A stretch of DNA of 61,750 nt from the NCBI GenBank assembly GCA_017447515.1, contig JAFSNG010000031.1:1-61750 (forward strand). Reading direction: 5' to 3'. A program made the translations under genes and the position numbers. The notes under the pieces were generated by a model that had not been told where the DNA came from, searched no databases, and saw only the letters and a list, made by a program, of their open reading frames with translations. The stretch comes from Prevotella sp. Lineage in GTDB: Bacteria > Bacteroidota > Bacteroidia > Bacteroidales > Bacteroidaceae. How positions within the stretch are numbered: the stretch's first letter is position 1; each line of letters begins with the position of its first letter. This document shows positions 43,126 through 50,264 of this stretch, in pieces.

Positions 43126-43731
43126 ATTTGGACGAATCAGCCTAAGAATGGTATCCCAAAATTCATCACATACGGTCTCGTAAGGATTGTTTTCCAGATC
43201 ATAGTATAATTCATTCGTGTCAATCTTTTTAGAGACGTTCGTCATTACTTTCCCGATTTTCAACTCCTCGGGAAAATCGTTAGGCGTAAACTTCTTGGCA
43301 TATTCAGTGAAATGACTTTGTATAGGATCCCCTGACAATCTGTCACGCACTACAAGGAATACGCCTATCCAATGCTGTTTCTTATTAAAAACATTACTGT
43401 CCCGTAATTGCTTCATCGCCTCGCGAAGCAATTTCAGTTGGTTTCCCTTGCTTAATCCTTTGAAATACCTCTTTGCCTCCTTTTCTAATGAGGGGTCGTT
43501 CGGCAGATTTCCCTCAGATGCAGGCGATTCGGGATAAGGGGAAGCGCCAAATTTCTCCATAATGTCCTGACACTGCGAAAACAACCAATTGTCTTCACGC
43601 TGTTTGGCAGCATAGAACAGCGAATTGAGGAAGGGTGCCGCTGAACCATAGTCAGGTGCCCCCTTTGCCATGCCTATAACAGTCAGGACAGACACCTCAG
43701 TATGATTATGGTAAATCATGTAATCTTCCAT
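43111..43731 (-). CDS. Protein of unknown function, second gene of a two-gene cassette
   Basis: 206 residues; I do not recognise the family. It is soluble with no signal peptide or membrane helix. The middle is basic and helical (EKEAKRYFKGLSKGNQLKLL, REAMKQLRD), followed by KQHWIGVFLVVRDRLSGDPI and a C-terminal helix rich in Trp/Phe. It follows the gene at 43746-44504 by 14 nt and is probably co-transcribed. Base composition looks more A+T-rich than in the neighbouring metabolic genes. No toxin, nuclease or HTH motif was visible by eye. Confidence 0.7.
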   Translation of the reverse strand: MEDYMIYHNHTEVSVLTVIGMAKGAPDYGSAAPFLNSLFYAAKQREDNWLFSQCQDIMEKFGASPYPESPASEGNLPNDPSLEKEAKRYFKGLSKGNQLKLLREAMKQLRDSNVFNKKQHWIGVFLVVRDRLSGDPIQSHFTEYAKKFTPNDFPEELKIGKVMTNVSKKIDTNELYYDLENNPYETVCDEFWDTILRLIRPNLTKI

Positions 43732-43745
43732 GCTTCACCAGTCAG

Positions 43746-44504
43746 CTACTCGTTATTATCATCCAAAAATGCAAACCGCTTCTCTTGTTCTCGATTCAGG
43801 CGGCTTGTAAGTCTGCTGAGAAGATGGGAATCTTCTTCAAATGGCGTGAAATTTATTGACAATTCTCTTTCTTCGCCTGTAAGTCGGGAGCAAACAGAAA
43901 CCATTGTGTGCCAGAAGTCGAATTGCTCCATCAAGGCTTTGACCGTCTTTTCTTCGTCCTTGTCAATTGGAGCCTCAAAGAGGAACCAGTCACCTATCGG
44001 ATGACCGCACATCTGAACACCATCCTCTTCCCAAGTTTCTAATTCGACATCAACTCCGCTGAAATTAGTTTGTGACGGTAGCGAACTGACTCCGACACCA
44101 AACCGTTGCAAGGCAATTTGCAGACGAAGCGCGGTGTCCGCAGCTTTCATCATGCCATGCCTCATGCCTCGTTTCCAAAGGCCTTGACCAATCTCGCACA
44201 GGAAATCATCACAGTCAATACTTCCGCTCTCAGCACAGAGCGTCGTCACATCGCTTTGCTCAACCTGGTCCCACACCACAGCCTCAGAATAAACGCCAGG
44301 GTACGAGATGCGACTGATGTTCTTCTTCGCCTCAGTACTGCAGTACGACACTACTGGGTGCGACTTGATTTCCACGACGCTCCCGCTAACCTCGTCCTGC
44401 CGCTCCGTGGTCACGATAAGGCTGCCAATCTGCAACCCTACCACTCCGTTGTAATAAATCACCCGATGCGGATGCTCCAGTGCTACGTAATTTGTCTGTA
44501 TCAT
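43746..44504 (-). CDS. Protein of unknown function, first gene of a two-gene cassette
   Basis: 252 residues, not recognised. No signal peptide. The N-terminal third is beta-rich (HRVIYYNGVVGLQIGSLIVT, GSVVEIKSHPVVSY), the centre contains IGQGLWKRGMRHGMMKAADT, and the C-terminal third is acidic with helical stretches ending SRLNREQEKRFAFLDDNNE. It has a full-consensus promoter (44585-44592 with TTTG at 44612-44615) and a ~74-nt leader. Three 21-bp repeats lie upstream of that promoter. The cassette looks like a regulated accessory unit. Confidence 0.7.
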   Translation of the reverse strand: MIQTNYVALEHPHRVIYYNGVVGLQIGSLIVTTERQDEVSGSVVEIKSHPVVSYCSTEAKKNISRISYPGVYSEAVVWDQVEQSDVTTLCAESGSIDCDDFLCEIGQGLWKRGMRHGMMKAADTALRLQIALQRFGVGVSSLPSQTNFSGVDVELETWEEDGVQMCGHPIGDWFLFEAPIDKDEEKTVKALMEQFDFWHTMVSVCSRLTGEERELSINFTPFEEDSHLLSRLTSRLNREQEKRFAFLDDNNE

Positions 44505-44584
44505 AGTCTTTCTATTTCAAATTTGTTTTTGGCTTTCTTGTTCAAAGTAGTATCTGACCTTCTGTTCAAATCTGTTTCCAGCTG

Positions 44585-44592
44585 CAAAGGTA
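44585..44592 (-). promoter_or_regulatory. Promoter of the unknown two-gene cassette
   Basis: The minus-strand -7 box is TACCTTTG, and TTTG at 44612-44615 is 19 nt upstream: a full consensus. Confidence 0.85.
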
Positions 44593-44658
44593 ACACAATT
44601 CAACCGAAAAACAAAACATTTCCTCGAATATTTTCCCTAACTCCTCCTCCGTCATTAT

Positions 44659-44721
44659 TCCGAAAGTATCCGTCAATAGTCCAAAAGTATTTTGCAATAC
44701 TCCAAAAGTATTGAAAAACAC
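44659..44721. repeat. 21-bp tandem repeat, 3 units (iteron- or operator-like)
   Basis: TCCRAAAGTAT begins at 44659, 44680 and 44701, exactly 21 bp (two helical turns) apart. Units two and three carry CAAAAGTA, which on the minus strand reads TACTTTTG, the same shape as a -7 box. The array lies about 45-105 bp upstream of the -33 box of the cassette promoter. Confidence 0.75.
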
Positions 44722-44813
44722 TCTTGCCGCGTTTTTTCTCTCCCGATTGCTACTTTTTCCGCAATTTTTCCGTTTTTCCGCATTGTATTTCAAAATTATC
44801 GTCCCATAATCTA

Positions 44814-44845
44814 CAAAATAAAACCCTGACCACGAATGATCAGGG
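44814..44845 (-). terminator. Intrinsic terminator of the nucleotide-sugar operon
   Basis: On the minus strand CCCTGA (44840-44845) pairs with TCAGGG (44824-44829), followed by TTTTATTTT. It lies 32 nt after the last stop codon of the operon. Confidence 0.8.
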
Positions 44846-44877
44846 CTTCATTTTGATATGATATCTGCGTGCAATGA

Positions 44878-45671
44878 TTACTGTTTCTCTAAGAATGCCT
44901 TGATGCGGTCGGCAACGTTCTGCTTCAGGTTGTTGAAGAAGAAGCCGTAGTCGTGGAGGTGGTAGCTCTCGGGACCGAACATGGCAGCGCCGTCGGCGAG
45001 GATGGCGTAGAGCTTGGCATCGGCAGTAGTAACGACAACGGAGCCGCGGACGGTATCAACGCGTGCATCGGCAATGCCGGGGGTAACGAGTTTGCCTTCA
45101 ACGGTGAGCGAACCGAGGTTTTCCTTGACCGAGGCGGGGGTGTCGTCGCGGCGCCAGTTAATCGGGTTGATGCTAATGCCGCCGGGGGCGAGCGTCATGT
45201 TATTCTCCTTCAAGTTGGCGGGCCCTCAGTGTTCCACGATACGATGACGCCGGTGTCAGTAGCGCCCTCGGCAAACTTCAGTCCGGTCTTGGCGAGCCAT
45301 TCCTTGGTCACAGCAAAGCCGATGGGATAGGCAGCCACCATGCGCTTCAAAGCCTCGGGATGCTTCGTCATGTAGTTCTCGAGCAGGGCAATGAGCACGG
45401 AAGCACCCTGCGAGTGTCCGGCGAGGATGAACGGGCGACCCTGGTTCAGGTTCGTGAGGTAATAGTCGAGTGCGTCGGTAGCATCGAACTTAGAGACGTA
45501 GTCGATGATGGCACGATAGTCCGAACCGGGCTTCGGCATGGAAATCTGGCGGTAGAGGGGCATGAAAACGTTACAACTCTCGTCGAACACGGCAGTCTGA
45601 ATCTGGCGCACCATCTGCGCACCTGAAATCATCATGGATGCGACGAGCGTAAAAAGATGCTCCTGTTTCAT
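44878..45671 (-). pseudogene. Broken DUF3089 alpha/beta-hydrolase gene
   Basis: Two frames together make one damaged gene. The first (45671-45210) has a signal peptide and the nucleophile elbow AGHSQGAS but stops after SWNTEGPPT. The second (45213-44878) continues at once with KENNMTLAPGGISINPINWRR and ends with HLHDYGFFFNNL, the region of the catalytic His. One missing base near 45218-45226 explains the break (EGP-A-N-L-K would restore the frame). In addition, the signal peptide joins directly to the middle of the domain, so about 100 residues expected in front of AQMVRQIQTAVFD seem to be deleted. Last gene of the polysaccharide operon. Confidence 0.8.
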
Positions 45672-45679
45672 ATTGTTTT

Positions 45680-46738
45680 CTATTTATAATATTGTTTATA
45701 CCACTCTGCAAAATGGCGGAGTCCTTCTCTCAGCGTGATTTTCGGCGTAAATCCGAAGTCGCGCTCCAAGGCCGTTGCATCAGCATACGTCGTGGGTACA
45801 TCGCCTGGCTGCATGGGGACGAGCTGCTTGTGCGACTCGAAGTCAAAGTCTGAAGGCAGGACTCCTGCGCGAACCAGTTCCTCCTGCAGAATCGTCACGA
45901 AGTCCAGCAGATTCTCGGGCTGACCACCACCGATATTATATACGGCATATGGAGGAACGGGCAGGCCGTCCTCGCCTTTCTCGCGAGACGGGGCACCTTG
46001 CATCACGCGGACAACACCTTCAACGATATCATCGACATAGGTAAAGTCGCGACGACAATTGCCATAATTAAAAATCTGGATGGTATCACCCTTCAGCAAC
46101 TTGTTGGTAAATCCGAAGTAAGCCATATCGGGTCTGCCGGCAGGGCCATAAACGGTAAAGAATCTCAGTCCCGTCGAAGGGATGTTGTAGAGCTTCGAAT
46201 AGCAATGCGCCATCAGCTCGTTCGACTTCTTCGTGGCCGCATAGAGACTCACCGGATTATCCACCCTGTCATCGGTCGAGAACGGCACCTTCTTGTTGCC
46301 GCCATAGACACTCGATGATGAAGCATAAACCAAGTGCTGCACGGGGTTATGCCTACACGCCTCCATTATATTGTAGAACCCTATCATGTTACTCTGTATA
46401 TACGCATCGGGATTCTCAATGGAATATCGCACGCCAGCCTGCGCAGCGAGGTTCACCACCACATCAAAGTGATAATCCGCAAAGAGCTTGTCAATAAGCG
46501 CCTTGTCTGCCAAATCACCTTTCACGAAAGAATAATCTATTCCAGCAGGCTTGGCTTGCTCAATCTCGCGCAGCCTGTAATCCTTTAGCGACGGGTCGTA
46601 GTAGTCGTTCATATTATCCAATCCTACCACTACCCCACTCTGCATATCTTTAAACAACCGCAGCACCAGATTCGAGCCAATAAACCCGGCACTTCCCGTG
46701 ACCAATATGGTCTTTCCATTCAACTCAATTCTTTCCAT
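45680..46738 (-). CDS. UDP-glucuronate 4-epimerase-like NAD-dependent sugar epimerase
   Basis: 352 residues, extended SDR family. N-terminal Rossmann motif VTGSAGFIGSNL and catalytic YAATKKSNEL (YxxxK), with LDNMNDYYDPSLKDYRL typical of the CapI/GAE group that converts UDP-glucuronate to UDP-galacturonate. No membrane segment. It follows the nucleotidyltransferase by 11 nt. Product use in capsule, LPS or exopolysaccharide is inferred from the operon with gmd and fcl. Confidence 0.88.
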   Translation of the reverse strand: MERIELNGKTILVTGSAGFIGSNLVLRLFKDMQSGVVVGLDNMNDYYDPSLKDYRLREIEQAKPAGIDYSFVKGDLADKALIDKLFADYHFDVVVNLAAQAGVRYSIENPDAYIQSNMIGFYNIMEACRHNPVQHLVYASSSSVYGGNKKVPFSTDDRVDNPVSLYAATKKSNELMAHCYSKLYNIPSTGLRFFTVYGPAGRPDMAYFGFTNKLLKGDTIQIFNYGNCRRDFTYVDDIVEGVVRVMQGAPSREKGEDGLPVPPYAVYNIGGGQPENLLDFVTILQEELVRAGVLPSDFDFESHKQLVPMQPGDVPTTYADATALERDFGFTPKITLREGLRHFAEWYKQYYK

Positions 46739-46749
46739 ATTCGTTTTAT

Positions 46750-47556
46750 TTATATTTTGCCTGCTCTCGCTAATTCGCAGGCTTCATAATACGTATCTAA
46801 ACTTCCAATGTCGAACCTTCCGGCACTCATCTTCCAGGCGTGCATAGTAGTATGTTCCACCATATAATGCGCCAAGTTGCCTGGAGCATCCTTGCCACAC
46901 CCGTTCTCTACGGAATGCCGCACCAAGTCCAAGTCCTTCTTCATATATATATAAAAAGGTGGAACGGCCCAGTGACTCTTTGGCACTTGAGGCTTCTCCT
47001 CCATACCAAGCACCTTGTTGTCAGCATCCAACTCTACGACGCCTGTGCGTTGCAGTCTCTCAATCGAGGGCTGCTCGTGGCACATAATGCAACTCGTTCC
47101 TTTCGCCTTGGCAAAGTCCACGAACTCCTGAAACGAGAAGAACAACAGATTATCCGCCGCAACGACCAGCATATCATCATCTATCTGCAATTTCTCCATC
47201 GCAAACAGCAAATCACACACCGCCCCTAAACGGGTTTCATTGGTCTCAGTCCCGTCATCAACAATGGTGATGGGCTTCACCCATCTACGGTCTGAGGTCT
47301 GAGGTCTAAGGTCTAAGGTCTCTTCGCCTTTGACCGAGTCCCTTTGACCTTGGTCTTTCGCCCATTGGGCGAATATCGGTGCGAACTTGTGATTCGTGAT
47401 AATGATGTGCTCGTCAATCTCCGGAATCCGATCGATATCATCCAGCATCCGACCCAGAATCGTATTCTCACCTATCTTCAGCAACGGCTTCGGAAAGTTC
47501 TTCGTCAACTCCCCCAACCTCGTTGCATACCCTGCCGCTATAACTATATTCTTCAT
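46750..47556 (-). CDS. Sugar-phosphate nucleotidyltransferase
   Basis: 268 residues. The N-terminal signature AAGYATRLGELTKNFPKPLLKI is the NTP-binding loop of NDP-sugar pyrophosphorylases. Later motifs include VAADNLLFF and GTSCIMCHEQ. It probably activates a sugar-1-phosphate for the same surface glycan; base and sugar specificity are unknown. Residues about 69-92 (around DLRPQTSDRRW) look like an insertion compared with the family and are encoded partly by a 7-bp tandem repeat at 47289-47321. Confidence 0.85.
   Translation of the reverse strand: MKNIVIAAGYATRLGELTKNFPKPLLKIGENTILGRMLDDIDRIPEIDEHIIITNHKFAPIFAQWAKDQGQRDSVKGEETLDLRPQTSDRRWVKPITIVDDGTETNETRLGAVCDLLFAMEKLQIDDDMLVVAADNLLFFSFQEFVDFAKAKGTSCIMCHEQPSIERLQRTGVVELDADNKVLGMEEKPQVPKSHWAVPPFYIYMKKDLDLVRHSVENGCGKDAPGNLAHYMVEHTTMHAWKMSAGRFDIGSLDTYYEACELARAGKI
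47289..47321. repeat. 7-bp tandem microrepeat (GGTCTGA/GGTCTAA type) inside the nucleotidyltransferase gene
   Basis: Units start at 47289, 47296, 47303, 47310 and 47317, exactly 7 bp apart. They are translated in frame as LDLRPQTSDR on the minus strand. A nearby doubled CCTTTGACC (about 47327-47350) extends the low-complexity segment. Confidence 0.85.
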
Positions 47557-47588
47557 AAACCTGTGTTAACTTATTTCATAAAACATGC

Positions 47589-48842
47589 TTAATTCTCCAA
47601 CGATTCTTTATACCACTCGAATAATTTCCGAACGCCATCCTCAATCTCCACCTTATGCGTCCAACCCAGCGAATGCAACTTGCTTACATCTATCAGTTTA
47701 CGCATAGTTCCATCAGGCTTGCTGACATCGAATTTCACCGTGCCTTCAAAGCCCACGGCTTTCACTACCAGCTCGCTCAGTTCGCGGATGGTGAGTTCTT
47801 TGCCAGTACCGACATTGATATGGCAGTTGCGAATCTCACCCAGGCTGGGGATGTAACCACCACGGCCTGCGCTGTGGTTGCGGTCAACTGCACCGTCGGT
47901 GCTGGCGCCATAGTGTACTGAACTGTATTTCTCGATACCGATGATGTCGCTGAAGTTCACATTCAATAGCACATGCACGCTGGCATCCGCCATGTCTTCA
48001 GACCACAGGAATTCGCGGAGGGGTTTGCCTGTGCCCCACAAGACGACCTTGTTGTCATAGATTCCATACTTAGCGAGAACACGAAGGACTTCTTCTTTTT
48101 TAGACGAACACGGATTGCACGAATCTAACGAATCTTTTTTAGAGTCAAGAATTTGAGAATTAGAGAATTCATTTCCTGAGAGGCCTGCGCCGGTGACGCC
48201 TTCGACAGGGCGTTTGTTCAGGTCGATGGCTATCTTGTCCCAGGCTCCATCGTGAATGAGCTTGGCCAGATACACCTTGCGCATCATAGCCGGCATCACG
48301 TGCGAGTTCTCCAAATGGAAGTTGTCGTTGGGACCATAGAGGTTCGTGGGCATTACGGCAATGTAGTTGGTGCCGTACTGAAGGTTGTAGCTCTCGCACA
48401 TCTTCAGGCCAGCAATCTTCGCAATGGCATACTCCTCGTTGGTGTATTCCAACGGGCTCGTCAGCAGGCAGTCCTCCTTCATGGGCTGGGGTGCATTTTT
48501 GGGATAGATGCAGGTGCTGCCCAGGAACAGCAGTTTCTTCACGCCGTGGGCATACGCCTCGCTGATGACGTTGCACTGAATCTTCATGTTCATCATGATG
48601 AAGTCCGCCCTGTACAGCATATTCGCCATGATGCCGCCAACAAAAGCTGCCGCCAGCACCACTGCATCGGGCTTCTCTTCATCGAAGAACTTCTTGACAG
48701 CATTTTGATCCGTCAAGTCCAACTCCTTGTGCGAACGGCCAACAAGGTTATTATAACCACGTTGCTTTAAATTATTCCATATCGCTGAACCCACAAGGCC
48801 GTTGTGACCAGCAACGTATATCTTAGAATTCTTATCTAACAT
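47589..48842 (-). CDS. fcl: GDP-L-fucose synthase with an in-frame insertion
   Basis: 417 residues, longer than the usual ~320-390. SDR motifs: GHNGLVGS (12-19), active-site Ser109 in GSTCIYP and Tyr138xxxLys142 in YAIAK. It epimerises and reduces GDP-4-keto-6-deoxymannose to GDP-L-fucose. Between RPVEGV (211-216) and EEVLRVLAKYG (250-260) there are about 30 extra residues (GNEFSNSQILDSKK, SCNPCSSKK) encoded by 9-bp and 8-bp tandem repeats. The frame is maintained and both flanks match normal Fcl. It follows gmd by 30 nt. Confidence 0.92.
   Translation of the reverse strand: MLDKNSKIYVAGHNGLVGSAIWNNLKQRGYNNLVGRSHKELDLTDQNAVKKFFDEEKPDAVVLAAAFVGGIMANMLYRADFIMMNMKIQCNVISEAYAHGVKKLLFLGSTCIYPKNAPQPMKEDCLLTSPLEYTNEEYAIAKIAGLKMCESYNLQYGTNYIAVMPTNLYGPNDNFHLENSHVMPAMMRKVYLAKLIHDGAWDKIAIDLNKRPVEGVTGAGLSGNEFSNSQILDSKKDSLDSCNPCSSKKEEVLRVLAKYGIYDNKVVLWGTGKPLREFLWSEDMADASVHVLLNVNFSDIIGIEKYSSVHYGASTDGAVDRNHSAGRGGYIPSLGEIRNCHINVGTGKELTIRELSELVVKAVGFEGTVKFDVSKPDGTMRKLIDVSKLHSLGWTHKVEIEDGVRKLFEWYKESLEN
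48110..48170. repeat. 9-bp (3 units) and 8-bp (3 units) tandem microrepeats inside fcl
   Basis: Nonamers ACGGATTGC, ACGAATCTA, ACGAATCTT start at 48110, 48119 and 48128. Octamers AGAATTTG, AGAATTAG, AGAATTC start at 48148, 48156 and 48164. Together they encode most of the extra peptide in fucose synthase. Confidence 0.85.
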
Positions 48843-48872
48843 CTTTCTGCGTTTTCTGCAATTTCTGCGGGA

Positions 48873-49976
48873 CTATTTAACGATTCCTTTTTCCAAATAT
48901 TCGGCGAGGTTGGTGCGGACTTTGGCGGCAGCACCTTCAGCGGCAACCTTGGCAATGTCGTGCTCCACCATTAATTTAACCAATTGTTCAAAACTGGTTT
49001 TAGCTGGATTCCAGCCCAGTTTGGCTTTGGCCTTGGTGGGGTCGCCCCAGAGGTTAACGACATCCGTTGGGCGATAAAAATCCTCACTAACAGCCACGAC
49101 AGTCTTGCCGATGAGTTTTTCAGGTCCCTTCACCACGATTCCCTTCTCATCAAGTCCTTTACCTTCAAACTTCAGTTCAATCCCCGCATGCTTGAAAGCC
49201 AATTGGGTAAACTCACGAACTGAGTGCTGTACGCCAGAAGCTATCACAAAGTCTTCCGGCTTCTCCTGCTGCAGAATCAGCCACATGCACTCTACATAGT
49301 CCTTAGCATAGCCCCAATCGCGCAACGAATCCATATTGCCTAAATACAAACAATTCTGAACGCCCTGCGAAATACGTGCTGCTGCCAGGGTAATCTTTCT
49401 TGTTACAAACGTCTCACCACGGCGTTCACTCTCATGGTTAAACAAGATTCCTGAACAGCAATACATATTATATGCCTCACGATACTCCTTCACAATCCAG
49501 AAACCGTATTGCTTGGCAACGGCATACGGACTATAAGGGTGGAACGGCGTATTCTCGTTCTGGGGAACCTCCTCCACTTTACCATACAGCTCCGACGTCG
49601 AAGCCTGATAGATACGGCACTTATCGGCCATTCCAAGTTGTCGCACAGCCTCAAGGATTCTCAGCACACCGACGGCATCCACATCTGCCGTAAACTCCGG
49701 CGAGTCAAAGCTTACCTGCACATGACTCTGCGCTGCCAGATTATATATCTCGTCAGGGCGCACCTTGCCAATGACGCCCAGCACACTCATCGAGTCACCC
49801 AAATCGGCATAGTGCAGATGAAAATGCGGCTTGCCCTCCAGATGAGCAATTCTCTCACGGAAGTCCACCGATGAACGACGAATCGTTCCATGCACATCAT
49901 ATCCTTTCTCCAACAAAAACTCAGCCAGATAACTACCATCCTGACCTGTAATTCCTGTAATTAATGCGGTCTTCAT
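48873..49976 (-). CDS. gmd: GDP-mannose 4,6-dehydratase
   Basis: 367 residues. Motifs [20 protein letters not shown] at the N-terminus, [17 protein letters not shown] for the catalytic region, and [11 protein letters not shown] (YxxxK). It produces GDP-4-keto-6-deoxymannose, the substrate of the next gene. First gene of the nucleotide-sugar operon with a TAnnTTTG box at 50011-50018. Confidence 0.96.
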   Translation of the reverse strand: MKTALITGITGQDGSYLAEFLLEKGYDVHGTIRRSSVDFRERIAHLEGKPHFHLHYADLGDSMSVLGVIGKVRPDEIYNLAAQSHVQVSFDSPEFTADVDAVGVLRILEAVRQLGMADKCRIYQASTSELYGKVEEVPQNENTPFHPYSPYAVAKQYGFWIVKEYREAYNMYCCSGILFNHESERRGETFVTRKITLAAARISQGVQNCLYLGNMDSLRDWGYAKDYVECMWLILQQEKPEDFVIASGVQHSVREFTQLAFKHAGIELKFEGKGLDEKGIVVKGPEKLIGKTVVAVSEDFYRPTDVVNLWGDPTKAKAKLGWNPAKTSFEQLVKLMVEHDIAKVAAEGAAAKVRTNLAEYLEKGIVK

Positions 49977-50010
49977 ATCTTTCTTTGCATTATTTTATCC
50001 ATATCATTTG

Positions 50011-50018
50011 CAAAATTA
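50011..50018 (-). promoter_or_regulatory. Promoter of the gmd operon
   Basis: The minus-strand box reads TAATTTTG; the -33 element is weak. The leader to the gmd start is about 30 nt. Confidence 0.6.
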
Positions 50019-50155
50019 CATTTTTTCTCTGAAATAGAAGAAATAATCAGGTTAAAAAATATTTATAACCAAGCCTTGAAGCAACTCCGTCGCACAATCC
50101 CATACTCAGATACTAAATATTTGCATTTTCGTTTGGTTGGTTCATTTTTTTTTCG

Positions 50156-50163
50156 TACCTTTG
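50156..50163 (+). promoter_or_regulatory. Promoter of rho
   Basis: TACCTTTG with TTTG at 50132-50135 and 20-nt spacing, a full consensus. The leader to ATG 50265 is about 95 nt, long for this genome. Confidence 0.85.
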
Positions 50164-50264
50164 CAGCCGAATTCAGAAAAGTGTGTTTCCGTCCGTGAAG
50201 CACCCTTCTTTCCAAGAAAACAAATTCCGACATTTGAATCATTAACGATATACTGTATATTAAT

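Larger units (their letters stand above)
44505..44877. other. Non-coding stretch upstream of the two-gene cassette
   Basis: Contains the minus-strand promoter (44585-44592), three 21-bp repeats (44659-44721) and the terminator of the polysaccharide operon (44814-44845). An open frame across it (44566-44793, minus) covers the promoter and the repeats and is unlikely to be a gene. Confidence 0.7.

Noticed and set aside
44659-44721. Possible CRISPR array
   Set aside because: Unit is 21 bp with no spacers of constant length and no cas genes nearby; the same reasoning excludes the 22-bp array and the microrepeats.
44566-44793. Small minus-strand frame (75 residues) with a repeating NTFG(V/L) peptide
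   Set aside because: The peptide repeat is the translation of the 21-bp DNA repeats, and the frame spans the consensus promoter of the next gene.
45210-45671. The two DUF3089 pieces as two separate functional genes
   Set aside because: Neither holds a complete catalytic set; they join without a gap in family sequence if one base is restored.
49977-50264. Possible tRNA or riboswitch in the gmd-rho intergenic region
   Set aside because: No cloverleaf, GGTTCGA-like loop or known riboswitch core was seen; the space is accounted for by two promoters and the rho leader.
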